Shown here piece by piece: positions 16,983 through 28,385 of a stretch of DNA of 64,000 nucleotides. The first letter of the stretch is position 1. Each line of letters begins with the position of its first letter. Position numbers and translations under genes: made by a program. Location of the stretch: positions 62,001-126,000 of the forward strand of contig NZ_AVFL01000004.1 of NCBI RefSeq assembly GCF_000576635.1, written 5' to 3'. The notes below the pieces were generated by a model. The model ran no database searches, was not told the origin of the DNA, and saw nothing but the letters and a program-made list of their open reading frames with translations. Origin of the DNA: Skermanella stibiiresistens SB22 (GTDB lineage: Bacteria > Pseudomonadota > Alphaproteobacteria > Azospirillales > Azospirillaceae).

Positions 16983-18146
16983 ATGATCGCCACCATCGCC
17001 ATGCCCAAGCTGATGCTGATCGGCGGCGGGTCCATCGCCCAGGTCGCCGACACCCTGGCGAAGCTGGGCATCAAGCGTCCCTTGATCGTGACCGATCCGT
17101 TCATGCGGGACAGCGGGGCCATCGCCAAGCTGACCGACCCGTTGACGGCGGCCGGCATCCCCTTTGACGTGTTCGCCGACACGGTGCCCGATCCGACCAC
17201 CGAGGTGGTCTACGCCGGCGCCCGGATGCTGTCCGACGGTGGCTTCGACGGCATGATAGCGCTGGGCGGCGGCTCGCCGATCGACACCGCCAAGGCGATG
17301 GGCGTGATGGCGGCCAATCCGGGCAAGATGCGCGACTACAAGGTGCCGAACCCGATCCCCAACGAGAGCCTGCCGCTGCTGGCGATCCCGACCACCGCCG
17401 GGACCGGATCGGAGGCCACCAAGTTCACCGTGATCACCGATACCGAAACCGACGAGAAGATGCTGATCGCCGGGGCCGGCGTGATCCCGCAGGGCGCCAT
17501 CGTCGATTTCGAGCTGACCCTGAGCTGTCCCTTCCGCCTGACGGCGGACACCGGCATCGACACGCTGACCCACGCGATCGAGGCCTATGTCAGCCGCAAG
17601 GCCAACCCGTTCTCCGACAGCATGGCGCTGGCTGCCATGGCGCGGGTGGCGAAGCATCTGCGCACCGCCTGTTTCGAGCCGGGCAACCGCGAGGCCCGCG
17701 AGCAGATGATGCTGGCGGCCAACCAGGCCGGCATCGCCTTCAGCAACGCGTCGGTGGCGCTGGTCCATGGCATGAGCCGCCCGATCGGCGCGCATTTCCA
17801 CGTGCCGCACGGGCTGTCCAACGCGATGCTGCTGCCGGCCGTGACGGCGTTCTCGCTGCCGACCGCGACCGCCCGATACGCCGATTGCGCCCGCGCGATG
17901 GGGGCCTGCGCTCCCGGCACCGACGACGAGACGGCCGGCGTCGCCCTGCTGGATGCCCTGAACGCGCTGAACGCCGACTTGAAGGTGCCGACTCCCCAGG
18001 CCTATGGCATCGACGAGGGCCGGTTCATGGGGCTGCTGACGCTGATGGCCGAGCAGGCGCTGGGTTCGGGCTCGCCCGGAAACAACCCGCGCGTGCCGAC
18101 CGCGGAGGAGATCGTCAGCCTCTACCGGGACATCTACGCCGCCTGA
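16983..18146 (+). CDS. iron-containing alcohol dehydrogenase
   Basis: A 387-residue group III (Fe-dependent) alcohol dehydrogenase. The NAD(P)-binding GGGSPID is at residues 95-101. TTAGTGSE follows, and metal ligands come from DTGIDTLTHAIEAYVS and the HGMSRPIGAHFHVPHG block. It interconverts an alcohol and an aldehyde or ketone in the cytoplasm; the true substrate is not shown. GGGAGGA upstream fixes the ATG. It is followed 26 bases later by a cupin gene, likely in one operon, and the pair ends at a strong hairpin. Confidence 0.9.
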   Translation: MIATIAMPKLMLIGGGSIAQVADTLAKLGIKRPLIVTDPFMRDSGAIAKLTDPLTAAGIPFDVFADTVPDPTTEVVYAGARMLSDGGFDGMIALGGGSPIDTAKAMGVMAANPGKMRDYKVPNPIPNESLPLLAIPTTAGTGSEATKFTVITDTETDEKMLIAGAGVIPQGAIVDFELTLSCPFRLTADTGIDTLTHAIEAYVSRKANPFSDSMALAAMARVAKHLRTACFEPGNREAREQMMLAANQAGIAFSNASVALVHGMSRPIGAHFHVPHGLSNAMLLPAVTAFSLPTATARYADCARAMGACAPGTDDETAGVALLDALNALNADLKVPTPQAYGIDEGRFMGLLTLMAEQALGSGSPGNNPRVPTAEEIVSLYRDIYAA

Positions 18147-18172
18147 CGCGGCCAAAGGGGGAGGGTTCGGCC

Positions 18173-18652
18173 ATGGAACCGGAGAACACCGACGGTGATA
18201 AGACGGACTGGCGGGAGAACGGCGTGCGGGTGGTCAAGGGCGACCAGCTCGACTCCAACACGCCTCAGACGCCGGGGATGAACCGGGCGGCGGCCATCAA
18301 CCACGCGCGGGTCGGCGCCCAGAAGCTATGGGCCGGGACGGTCACGATCCATCCCGATGCCAAGACCGGCGCCCATCACCACGGCGACCTGGAAAGCGTG
18401 ATCTACGTCGTGCGCGGGCGCGCCCGGATGCGCTGGGGCGATGCGCTGGAGTTCACCGCCGAGGCGGGGCCGGGCGACTTCATCTACGTCCCGCCCTTCG
18501 TTCCGCATCAGGAGATCAACGCCAGCACCGACGAGCCGCTGGAATGCGTCCTGGTGCGGAGCGACCAGGAGGCGGTCGTGGTCAACTTGGACATACCCAT
18601 GGTCGAGAAGCCCGAGACCGTGGCCTGGGTCGATCCGATCCACAAGCATTGA
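18173..18652 (+). CDS. cupin-domain protein
   Basis: A 159-residue single-cupin protein. Motif 1 is HHHGDLES (His68-70, Glu74) and motif 2 is PPFVPHQ (His112), giving the usual three-His, one-Glu metal site. Such proteins are dioxygenases, isomerases or small-molecule binders; no substrate is evident. GGGGGAGGG upstream supports ATG 18173 and rejects longer in-frame starts overlapping the ADH gene. It is probably co-transcribed with the Fe-ADH and ends just before the hairpin at 18661. Confidence 0.85.
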   Translation: MEPENTDGDKTDWRENGVRVVKGDQLDSNTPQTPGMNRAAAINHARVGAQKLWAGTVTIHPDAKTGAHHHGDLESVIYVVRGRARMRWGDALEFTAEAGPGDFIYVPPFVPHQEINASTDEPLECVLVRSDQEAVVVNLDIPMVEKPETVAWVDPIHKH

Positions 18653-18660
18653 AACTGACA

Positions 18661-18691
18661 GCCCCGGCGGGAGGAGAACTCCCGCCGGGGC
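18661..18691. terminator. strong hairpin between convergent cupin and manC genes
   Basis: A perfect 13-bp GC-rich stem (18661-18673 with 18679-18691) with a 5-base loop is followed by TTT on the + strand. It lies nine bases after the cupin stop and 12 bases from the manC stop, so it probably ends both transcripts. Confidence 0.8.
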
Positions 18692-18703
18692 TTTGGTTAG
18701 GGC

Positions 18704-20140
18704 TTACACCCGGCCGTAGGTGTCGGTCAGGCGGACGATATCGTCCTCGCCCAGGTAGGAGCCGGACTGGACCTCGATCAGGTTCAGCGTCACCTTGCCG
18801 GGGTTCTCCAGGCGGTGGACGGCGCCCAGCGGGATGTAGATCGACTCGTTCTCGCGCAGCAGCACCTGGTCGGCGTCGCGGGTGACCAGGGCCGTGCCGT
18901 TGACGACGACCCAGTGCTCCGCCCGGTGATAGTGCTTCTGGAGCGACAGCGTGGCACCCGGCTTGACGGTCAGGCGCTTGACCTGGAAGCGCTCGCCCTC
19001 GTGCAGGCACTGGTAGAAGCCCCAGGGCCGGTGGACGCGGCTGTGGATCTTCGCCTCCGGACGGCCCTCCTTCTTGAGCCGCTCGACGATCTTCTTGATG
19101 TCCTGCACCTTGTCGCGGCTGGCCACCAGGATCGCGTCGTCGGTCGCCACCACCACCACGTCATCCAGCCCGACGACGGCGGTCAGCACGCCTTCGGAGC
19201 GGATGTAGCAGTTCTTGGCGTCCTCCGTCATGACATCGCCGACGAAGACGTTGCCGTCCTCGTTCTTGGCTCCGATGTCCCACAGGGCCGACCAGGCGCC
19301 GACATCGGTCCAGCCGATATTGGCCGGGACGACGACGGCGCTGTCCGTCCGCTCCATCACCGCGTAGTCGATGGAGATGCTGGGAGCGGCGCCGAAGGCG
19401 TCCGGGTCCAGGCGGAAGAAGTCGAGATCGCGCGAGCCCTTGGCGATCGCCTCGCGGCAGGCCGCCACGATGGCCGGCTCGAACTTTTCCAATTCGGACA
19501 GCAGCTTGGCCGCCGAGAACAGGAACATGCCGCCATTCCAGAAATGGCCGCCGGCCGCCAGCATGTCGGCCGCCTTCTCGATGCCCGGCTTCTCCACGAA
19601 GGCGTCGACCAGGAACACGCCGGAATGGGCGGTCAGTTCGGCGCCTTGGCGGATATAGCCGTAGCCGGTCTCGGGCTGGGTCGGCGTGATGCCGAACGTC
19701 ACCAGATTGCCGGCGGCGGCGGCGCCGGCCGCGGTCTCCACGGCGGCGTGGAACGCGGCCGGATCGCGGATCACGTGGTCGGCCGGAAGCAGCAGCAGCA
19801 GGGCGTCGGGGTCCTGATCGGCGATGATCAGCGCCGCCACGGCCGCGGCGGCGGCGGTGTTGCGGCCGACCGGCTCCAGGGCGATGGCGAACGGCGTCAC
19901 CGAGATCTGGCGCAATTGCTCCGCGATCACGAACCGATGCTCGTCGTTGCAGATCACCAGCGGCCGCGCGAAACCCTCACCCGCGACGCGGCCCACGGTG
20001 TCCTGAAGCATGGTCCGTTCCCCGACCAGCGGCAGAAGCTGCTTTGGATAGCTTTCCCGCGAGATCGGCCAAAGGCGCGATCCCGAACCGCCGGAAAGGA
20101 GAACTGGATGGATGGTCTGGGCACTGTTGATTGGAGGCAT
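18704..20140 (-). CDS. manC: mannose-1-phosphate guanylyltransferase / mannose-6-phosphate isomerase
   Basis: A bifunctional type II enzyme of 478 residues. The N-terminal nucleotidyltransferase has the pyrophosphorylase signature GGSGSRLWPISR (about residues 17-28) followed by YPKQ. The C-terminal part carries a cupin-type isomerase domain with HYHRAEHWVVV. It makes GDP-mannose from mannose-1-phosphate and GTP, and may interconvert fructose-6-P and mannose-6-P. GDP-mannose feeds exopolysaccharide or lipopolysaccharide. ATG 20140 is preferred over a GTG at 20170. The gene lies 54 bases downstream of a GT9 gene on the same strand. Confidence 0.92.
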   Translation of the reverse strand: MPPINSAQTIHPVLLSGGSGSRLWPISRESYPKQLLPLVGERTMLQDTVGRVAGEGFARPLVICNDEHRFVIAEQLRQISVTPFAIALEPVGRNTAAAAAVAALIIADQDPDALLLLLPADHVIRDPAAFHAAVETAAGAAAAGNLVTFGITPTQPETGYGYIRQGAELTAHSGVFLVDAFVEKPGIEKAADMLAAGGHFWNGGMFLFSAAKLLSELEKFEPAIVAACREAIAKGSRDLDFFRLDPDAFGAAPSISIDYAVMERTDSAVVVPANIGWTDVGAWSALWDIGAKNEDGNVFVGDVMTEDAKNCYIRSEGVLTAVVGLDDVVVVATDDAILVASRDKVQDIKKIVERLKKEGRPEAKIHSRVHRPWGFYQCLHEGERFQVKRLTVKPGATLSLQKHYHRAEHWVVVNGTALVTRDADQVLLRENESIYIPLGAVHRLENPGKVTLNLIEVQSGSYLGEDDIVRLTDTYGRV

Positions 20141-20194
20141 GATCTCAGCTCGTCCGTGTCTGTTTGACACAATGCAGCAAAAGGTGCGGGAATT

Positions 20195-21235
20195 TCAGCA
20201 GTTTTTCGAGTAGTGGCCATCATCTGACGGGTGTATCAAAAGCTGATCCACCCTTTCGATAACGGTTTGCACCGGAATATCGGTCATGTCGCGGCCGCCG
20301 AACTCTTGCGCGGTGATCGCACCCCCGACGGTTACCCTGGGCTGGAACTTCGCCGCCGGAGTGGGGCCAAAAAGGGTTAGCAAAGGGATGTCGGCGGCGC
20401 CGAACATGTGGCTGACGCCACTGTCGTTGGCGATCGCGGCACTGAACCGGCGGGCCAGCGCTATGGTCCGCAGCGGCGTGAACGCGTCGCCCCAGACGGA
20501 CTGGTCCTGCTCGGGGAACAGGGCGGTTGGCACCGCCTCCGCCAGCTGGGGCAGCCATTCCAGCTCGTCCGGCCCCAGGATGAAGACGGGGACGCGACCC
20601 TGTTCGGCCTGCGCCTTGGCGACCGCGACGAAGCGGTCGAGCGGCCAGCACTTGAACCGCTTGCCGGCGCCAGGTGCCAGACCGACATAGACCGGCCCCG
20701 GCGGCAGCGCCGCCTCCGCCTTGGCCGTCAGGTCGCCGGGCAGGCGCAGGCCGGTCGCGACCTTCGGCACGGCGCCGGCGGCCAGCCTCACCAGGTCGGC
20801 CAGCCGATCGACCATGTGGGACGGCCGGATCTGGCTCGGTGGCGGTTTGCGGTCGGACAGCCGGAACCCGAAGGAGCCGGACACGAACAGGTCGTGCGGC
20901 ATCCTCCGCATCGTCAGAGTGCGCCACAGCGTCGTCTGGGTGTCAATGATCACCGAGAACCGCTGGCGGAAGGGCAGGGGGCGGAACACCCCGCCGACGC
21001 TCTCGCCGATGCCGCTGTCCTGACGGAACTCGTCGATCAGCCCGGTCATGATCGGCTGGAGCCGCCCGGCGTAGACGGTCTTCCGCGTGGTGATCCAGGT
21101 TATCCTGGCGGTTGGATAGGCCGCGCGCAGCATCCGCACGAACGGAAGCTTGTAGAGGCCATCGCCAATGATCTCCTCATAGCTGAAGACGGCGACGCTT
21201 TCGGCCAGTGCGGAGTCAAGCTGTGAGGCGGTCAT
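20195..21235 (-). CDS. glycosyltransferase family 9 (heptosyltransferase-like) protein
   Basis: A 346-residue GT-B fold protein. The C-terminal half carries GT9 hallmarks: VGLAPGAG (near residue 188), VFILGP, ANDSGVSHMFGAADIPLLTLFGPT, with the DSG-H nucleotide-sugar site. The N-terminal half is less conserved. GT9 enzymes add heptose or related sugars to lipid A-core or other glycans at the inner membrane. I chose ATG 21235; a GTG at 21253 is possible, without a clear ribosome-binding site. It is downstream of DUF6165 and another GT9 on the same strand, forming a likely operon with manC. Confidence 0.8.
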   Translation of the reverse strand: MTASQLDSALAESVAVFSYEEIIGDGLYKLPFVRMLRAAYPTARITWITTRKTVYAGRLQPIMTGLIDEFRQDSGIGESVGGVFRPLPFRQRFSVIIDTQTTLWRTLTMRRMPHDLFVSGSFGFRLSDRKPPPSQIRPSHMVDRLADLVRLAAGAVPKVATGLRLPGDLTAKAEAALPPGPVYVGLAPGAGKRFKCWPLDRFVAVAKAQAEQGRVPVFILGPDELEWLPQLAEAVPTALFPEQDQSVWGDAFTPLRTIALARRFSAAIANDSGVSHMFGAADIPLLTLFGPTPAAKFQPRVTVGGAITAQEFGGRDMTDIPVQTVIERVDQLLIHPSDDGHYSKNC

Positions 21236-21260
21236 GGCGGCGTGTGGATCCACGGGGGGA

Positions 21261-21647
21261 TCAATAGGCCGCGTAGGATTTCTCTTCCACGATCTCGCTG
21301 TCGAGCAGCTCGTTGATCTGGCGCTTGACGGCGGCGCGGCGGTCGTTGGTGTGGTAGACGGCGCGGGCCAGTTCGATGAAGGGGCCGCCGAAGTCGCGCG
21401 CCCGCTCCAGGTCGCGGATGTCGTCCTCGATCCTCCACAGGCTCTCGTTGATCGCCTTCAGGTCGGCGGTCAGCGCCGTCAGGGCATCGCTCGACGGCAC
21501 CTGTTCCGCCAGCACGCGCGCCAGCACGTCATGTTCGTGTTGGACGTTCCGCAGCTTGGCGGGGTCGGCGATGTTGGCCTTCTTGATCTCCAGGATCGTC
21601 AATTTGTCGATCAGCTCGCCGGGAGCCACTTCAATCAGGATAGCCAT
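21261..21647 (-). CDS. DUF6165-type small helical protein
   Basis: A 128-residue helical protein beginning MAILIEVAPGELIDKLTILE, a signature I associate with a short family (DUF6165) found beside glycosyltransferase genes. It contains two long helices (residues about 25-85) and no catalytic motif or membrane segment. AGGA lies eight bases before the ATG. Its ATG overlaps the TGA of the upstream GT9 gene (TGATG), so translation is coupled. Its constant position between two GT9 genes suggests an accessory role in glycan assembly; that is inference. Confidence 0.75.
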   Translation of the reverse strand: MAILIEVAPGELIDKLTILEIKKANIADPAKLRNVQHEHDVLARVLAEQVPSSDALTALTADLKAINESLWRIEDDIRDLERARDFGGPFIELARAVYHTNDRRAAVKRQINELLDSEIVEEKSYAAY

Positions 21648-22702
21648 CACGTCGTTCCTGGTTTGCCGCTGGGGATGTCAGCCTCGTTCGATGAGCTTCC
21701 TCCTAGCACAGCGGACGCCCGCCCGCCAATGAGGCCATTTTCGGACGAAGCGGCTTTCAGCCATAGGCGGCGGACGGTCGCCTCGACCACATCGACGGTC
21801 AGTCCGCCCATCAGGGAGATGTCCCCCGTGCGAAGCGCGTCCGGGATCCGCGCCGCCAGATCCTCGAACGCCTCGGGGGCGGCGGCGTGGTCGGCGAGTT
21901 GGCCCCAGGGGCGGTAATGGTGTGCCGGGGTCGGGCCGAACAGCCCGACCGTGGGGATGCCGGTGGCGGCCGACAGGTGCATCTGGCCGCCATCGTTGCC
22001 GACATAAAGCGCGCAGCGCTCCAGGCACGCGGCGGCGACCAGCAGCGGCGTGTTGCTCATCAGGTCGATGCGGCGGGCCGGTTCGATCGCCGCCAGCACG
22101 GGTTCCGCCTGGACACGCTCCGCCGGGGAGCCGATCACCGCGACCCTGCCACCGGGCAGGATGCCGTCGGGGCCGGTCAGGCGCAGCGCCAACTCGGCGA
22201 ACCGCTGGGATGGCCAGCGCTTGTGCTCGTGCGTCGAGCCCGGCCCCAGTGCCAGCACGGGCGGACCATCGGGGATCAATTCCGCCGCGGCGGCCCGCTC
22301 GGCGGGGCCGATCCACAGCCGGGGATCGGGGGGCGGATCGAGGCCGAGAACCTGGCCGATCTCCTCGACCCGGTGGAGGCGCTGGCCCTTGGCCCGGCCG
22401 ACCCGTTTGACCTCGCGCGCCAACAGCAGGCGGGAGACGGCCGAGTTCCGCAGGTCGATCACGAGATCCCACCGGGTGCCGGCCGTCGTCAGCCACAGGT
22501 CGAGCCAATGCCGGTGCCGCTTCCGCTTCTCCATCACGATGACGCGCTCGATGTTGGGCGCATGGGCGAGCAGGGGTGCGACGATACGCCCGCAGACCAC
22601 GGTGATCCTGGCGTCGGGATGCTTGTCGATCAAGTGGGCCAGCAGGCCGCTCGACAGGATGAAGTCGCCGATACGGCTGTTGCCGATGAACAGAATACGC
22701 AA
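21647..22702 (-). CDS. glycosyltransferase family 9 (heptosyltransferase-like) protein
   Basis: A 351-residue GT9 protein. It starts with the family's typical RILFIGNSRIGDFILSSG, and has LGPGSTHEHKRWP (acceptor/donor region), GNDGGQMHLSAATGIPTVGLFGPT, and PWG near the end. A TTG at 22702 with GGGAG seven bases upstream makes the protein start exactly at the conserved strand; a TTG at 22771 would add 23 unsupported residues. It is the first gene of a run GT9-DUF6165-GT9-manC on the minus strand. The preceding 174 bases are divergent promoter space shared with ygfZ. Confidence 0.82.
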   Translation of the reverse strand: MRILFIGNSRIGDFILSSGLLAHLIDKHPDARITVVCGRIVAPLLAHAPNIERVIVMEKRKRHRHWLDLWLTTAGTRWDLVIDLRNSAVSRLLLAREVKRVGRAKGQRLHRVEEIGQVLGLDPPPDPRLWIGPAERAAAAELIPDGPPVLALGPGSTHEHKRWPSQRFAELALRLTGPDGILPGGRVAVIGSPAERVQAEPVLAAIEPARRIDLMSNTPLLVAAACLERCALYVGNDGGQMHLSAATGIPTVGLFGPTPAHHYRPWGQLADHAAAPEAFEDLAARIPDALRTGDISLMGGLTVDVVEATVRRLWLKAASSENGLIGGRASAVLGGSSSNEADIPSGKPGTT

Positions 22703-22876
22703 GGCTGGCTCCCAGGGTTCCGACACGGTCAACCGCGCCCGGCTTATAGCCGCCCCGCCCGGGCGAGCCAAGAAGTCACCTTGTCAAAGGCGCGTCCCGC
22801 GAATACGTGATGATATCCTTTCAGTTGATCCGGTTCCCTGATCCGACCCATCGACAAACCGCCGTGGAGCCATTTC

Positions 22877-23767
22877 ATGACCAAATCCTACGTCACCCTG
22901 GCGCCGCGCGGCATCCTGGCGATCGGCGGCGACGACCGCGTCGCCTTCCTCCAGGGGCTGGTGACCAACGACGTCACCAAGGTCGGCCCGTCCCAGGCGG
23001 TCTATTCCGCGTTCCTGACGCCCCAAGGCAAGTACCTGCACGACTTCACCATCAGCGAGGTGGATGGCAGGCTGTTGCTGGACTGCGAGGCGGAGAGGCT
23101 GGCAGACCTCCAGCGCCGGCTCAAGATGTACAAGCTGCGCTCCAAGATCACGCTGGAGGACGCGACGGCCGCCTACTCTGTCACAGCGCTGTTCGGCGAG
23201 GGCGCGCTGGAGGCGGTGGGATTGACGGCCGAGCCGGGTGCCGCCGCTCCCTTGGGGGGTGGCGTCGTCTTCACCGATCCCCGCTTGGCGGCGCTGGGCG
23301 CCCGGGCCATCCTGCCGCGCGGGACCGAGGTCGCCGCGCTGGAGGACTTCGCACCGGCCGATGGCGACGCCTATGAACGCCTGAGGCTGGAAGCCGGGGT
23401 GCCCGACGGCAGCCGCGACATGATCGTCGACAAGGCGATCCTGCTGGAGAACAACCTGGATGATCTACAGGCGATCTCATGGCAAAAGGGCTGCTACATG
23501 GGCCAGGAACTGACCGCCCGCACCCGCTATCGTGGCTTGGTGCGGAAGCGCCTGATGCCGGTGACCGTCGAGGGTTCCCTGCCGGAGTCCGGGGCCATCG
23601 TGATGCTCGGCGACAAGGAGGCCGGAGAGATGCGGACCGGGGCCGATGGACGGGCGTTGGCGCTTCTGCGGTTGGAGGAGGTTGAGCGTGCCAGGGCGGA
23701 GGGGCTGCCACTGGTGGTGGGCGATGCCACCATCGTGCCGGTGAAACCGGATTGGGCCACCTGGTGA
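22877..23767 (+). CDS. ygfZ: YgfZ/CAF17-type folate-binding protein
   Basis: A 296-residue GcvT-like protein. The diagnostic KGCYMGQE motif (residues 204-211) contains the conserved cysteine. The N-terminal GDDRVAFLQGLVTNDV is also typical. YgfZ binds tetrahydrofolate and supports assembly or repair of certain Fe-S proteins in the cytoplasm (the bacterial counterpart of mitochondrial Iba57/CAF17). Start and length fit the family. It stands alone, divergent from the glycan operon. Confidence 0.9.
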   Translation: MTKSYVTLAPRGILAIGGDDRVAFLQGLVTNDVTKVGPSQAVYSAFLTPQGKYLHDFTISEVDGRLLLDCEAERLADLQRRLKMYKLRSKITLEDATAAYSVTALFGEGALEAVGLTAEPGAAAPLGGGVVFTDPRLAALGARAILPRGTEVAALEDFAPADGDAYERLRLEAGVPDGSRDMIVDKAILLENNLDDLQAISWQKGCYMGQELTARTRYRGLVRKRLMPVTVEGSLPESGAIVMLGDKEAGEMRTGADGRALALLRLEEVERARAEGLPLVVGDATIVPVKPDWATW

Positions 23768-23905
23768 GCGTCGTTTGAGGTCGCGCCGCGGCTGTATTGG
23801 TTAATGGTCGGAGAAAAATCGATTCGGCGTGCGTGATGATTTCCCGCACGGCGTGTTGGGGAAAGGGAAGACACGAGACTGAAACCAGTTCAAAGGAGTT
23901 CTTCG

Positions 23906-24508
23906 ATGCGTAAGGAACTGATCGGCGCCGCCTCGGCCTTGGCCCTGATGACGGGCGCCGCGTTCGCGCAGGGTACTTCGACGACTGAGCCATCCTCCCC
24001 GACAGCCAACCCGCCCGCGGTCGCCGCTCCCTCCGCCATGGATACCGCCCCGATGACGGGCGAGTCCGCCAACTCCGCGCTGTCAACGACCGGATCGACG
24101 ATGGATCAGGCCAGCGCCGAGGATCTGATCGGCAAGGACGTGATGGGGAGCGACGGTGAGAAGATCGGATCCGTCCAGGACGTGATCCTCGATCCAACGT
24201 CCGGATCGGCCGAGCAGGTCGTCATTTCCAGCGGCGGCTTCCTCGGTATCGGCGCCAAGCAGATCGCCGTCAACTATGGGCAGGTCAAGGTTCAGGCCGA
24301 CGCGGATGGCGACGAGGATCACCTGACGGTCAGTAGGATGACACAGGCCGATGTCGAGGGCATGCCGGAATTCGAATACAACGACACCATGACCTCGTTC
24401 AACAAGAGCGGTGACACGGGCGCCACGGCCGACCAGCACGGAACCACCCCCGGCGCCGCTGGCATTTCCGGCGCCAATGGTGGAACGACGAGCGGCAATA
24501 CCCAGTAG
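23906..24508 (+). CDS. exported PRC-barrel domain protein
   Basis: A 200-residue protein with a signal peptide (cleavage after AFA, about residue 21). A Pro/Ser/Thr-rich spacer runs to about residue 65. A PRC-barrel domain follows (about 69-145: EDLIGKDVMGSDGEKIGSVQDVILD, then GGFLGIGAKQIAVNY, positions given in parts), and the tail is low-complexity Gly/Thr. AAAGGAG upstream supports the ATG. PRC-barrels bind RNA or small ligands; exported members in alphaproteobacteria are often stress-associated, with no proven role. Confidence 0.87.
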   Translation: MRKELIGAASALALMTGAAFAQGTSTTEPSSPTANPPAVAAPSAMDTAPMTGESANSALSTTGSTMDQASAEDLIGKDVMGSDGEKIGSVQDVILDPTSGSAEQVVISSGGFLGIGAKQIAVNYGQVKVQADADGDEDHLTVSRMTQADVEGMPEFEYNDTMTSFNKSGDTGATADQHGTTPGAAGISGANGGTTSGNTQ

Positions 24509-24571
24509 TCAAGTTGCCTGAAGGACCGGGTGCGCGCCGGGGACCGACAGCCTCGCACGCACCTGGGAGAG

Positions 24572-24594
24572 CCCTCGGAGCACCGCTCCGGGGG
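24572..24594. terminator. hairpin after PRC-barrel gene
   Basis: A 10-bp stem with one G-T pair and a 3-base loop (24572-24581 with 24585-24594), followed by TTCCTC. It lies between the convergent PRC-barrel gene and meaB. It is short and lacks a true T-run, so only a possible terminator. Confidence 0.45.
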
Positions 24595-24617
24595 TTCCTC
24601 ATGTCCGAAAGGCGAGA

Positions 24618-25541
24618 TCAGAGCAGACGCTGGGAAATCGCCCGCAACTCGCCGAAGGGGGCGGTTCCCGGCGCCAAGTCGATCGTTCCGGCGCGGCGCA
24701 CGCCCTCGCGGCCGAAGCGCTCGCGGATCGCCTCCACCAGCCAGACCCGCGCCTGATCCTGACGCTGGCTGGCGAGACGGCCGGTCCGCGCCAGCCAAGC
24801 GGCGTGATCGTCCAGCGCGCGGATCAGATCGCCGATGCCTTGGCGTTGCTGGACCGACAGGGCCAGCACGGGGATTTCCCAATCGCCCCGGGCGGCCTCG
24901 GCGAGGCTCAAGGCTCCCTTGACGTCGGCCCGGGCCCGCTGGGCGGCGGCGCCGAGGTCGGCCTTGGTCACGGCGACGATGTCCGGGATCTCGACTATGC
25001 CAGCCTTCATGAACTGCAGGCTGTCGCCCGAGCCGGGCTGGACGCAGAACACGACCGTGTCGGCGGTGCCGGCGATATCCGTCTCGGACTGGCCGACGCC
25101 GACGGTCTCGATCAGCACGACATCATAGACGGCCCGCATCAGGACCATCGCCGCGACCGTCAATCCCGCCAGACCGCCCAGGCGGTCGCGCGCGGCCATC
25201 GAGCGGACGAAGCAGCCAGCGTCCTCCGGATCGGTGCCAAGGCGGGTGCGGTCGCCCAGCAGGGCGCCGCCGCTGCGGCGGGACGACGGGTCGACCGCGA
25301 TGCAGCCGACCGTTCGGTCCAATCGCCGGTATTCCGAGATCAAAGCACCGGTCAGCGTCGATTTCCCGACGCCGGGTGGGCCGGTCAAGCCGATCACGCG
25401 GGCGATCGGGTCGTTGTGGGCGGCATCCAGCAGGTCCGCGGTGGCGGCGCCGTCGGGATCGCGCTCGATCCCAGCCAGCGCCGCCGCCAGGGCCGCCTTC
25501 TCTCCGCGCGCCAGGGACGCGCGGAGCTTGGTCAGCGTCAC
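24618..25541 (-). CDS. meaB: MeaB/ArgK-family G-protein chaperone of methylmalonyl-CoA mutase
   Basis: A 307-residue GTPase. Walker A is GPPGVGKST (residues 54-62), and DPSS, ETVGVGQSE and TKAD follow as Walker B/base-recognition motifs. MeaB loads and protects the adenosylcobalamin cofactor of methylmalonyl-CoA mutase. No mutase gene is seen in the window. A GTG at 25541 lies nine bases after the ppdK stop, so the gene is probably co-transcribed and possibly coupled with ppdK. Longer in-frame starts would overlap ppdK and are rejected. Confidence 0.88.
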   Translation of the reverse strand: MTLTKLRASLARGEKAALAAALAGIERDPDGAATADLLDAAHNDPIARVIGLTGPPGVGKSTLTGALISEYRRLDRTVGCIAVDPSSRRSGGALLGDRTRLGTDPEDAGCFVRSMAARDRLGGLAGLTVAAMVLMRAVYDVVLIETVGVGQSETDIAGTADTVVFCVQPGSGDSLQFMKAGIVEIPDIVAVTKADLGAAAQRARADVKGALSLAEAARGDWEIPVLALSVQQRQGIGDLIRALDDHAAWLARTGRLASQRQDQARVWLVEAIRERFGREGVRRAGTIDLAPGTAPFGELRAISQRLL

Positions 25542-25549
25542 GGGGCTTC

Positions 25550-28243
<2,694 letters not shown>

Positions 28244-28385
28244 GGTGCTCCCCGGTACTCCTGTGATGAACTCAAATACTGGCTTGGCCGAGTTTGAAAG
28301 ATTCCTCGGCGAGATGCTCCAGGTCTATTCCGCTGTTCTCATCGCTGATCCCACGGCGGATCCAGGCGTCGCTCGTGGCGACACC

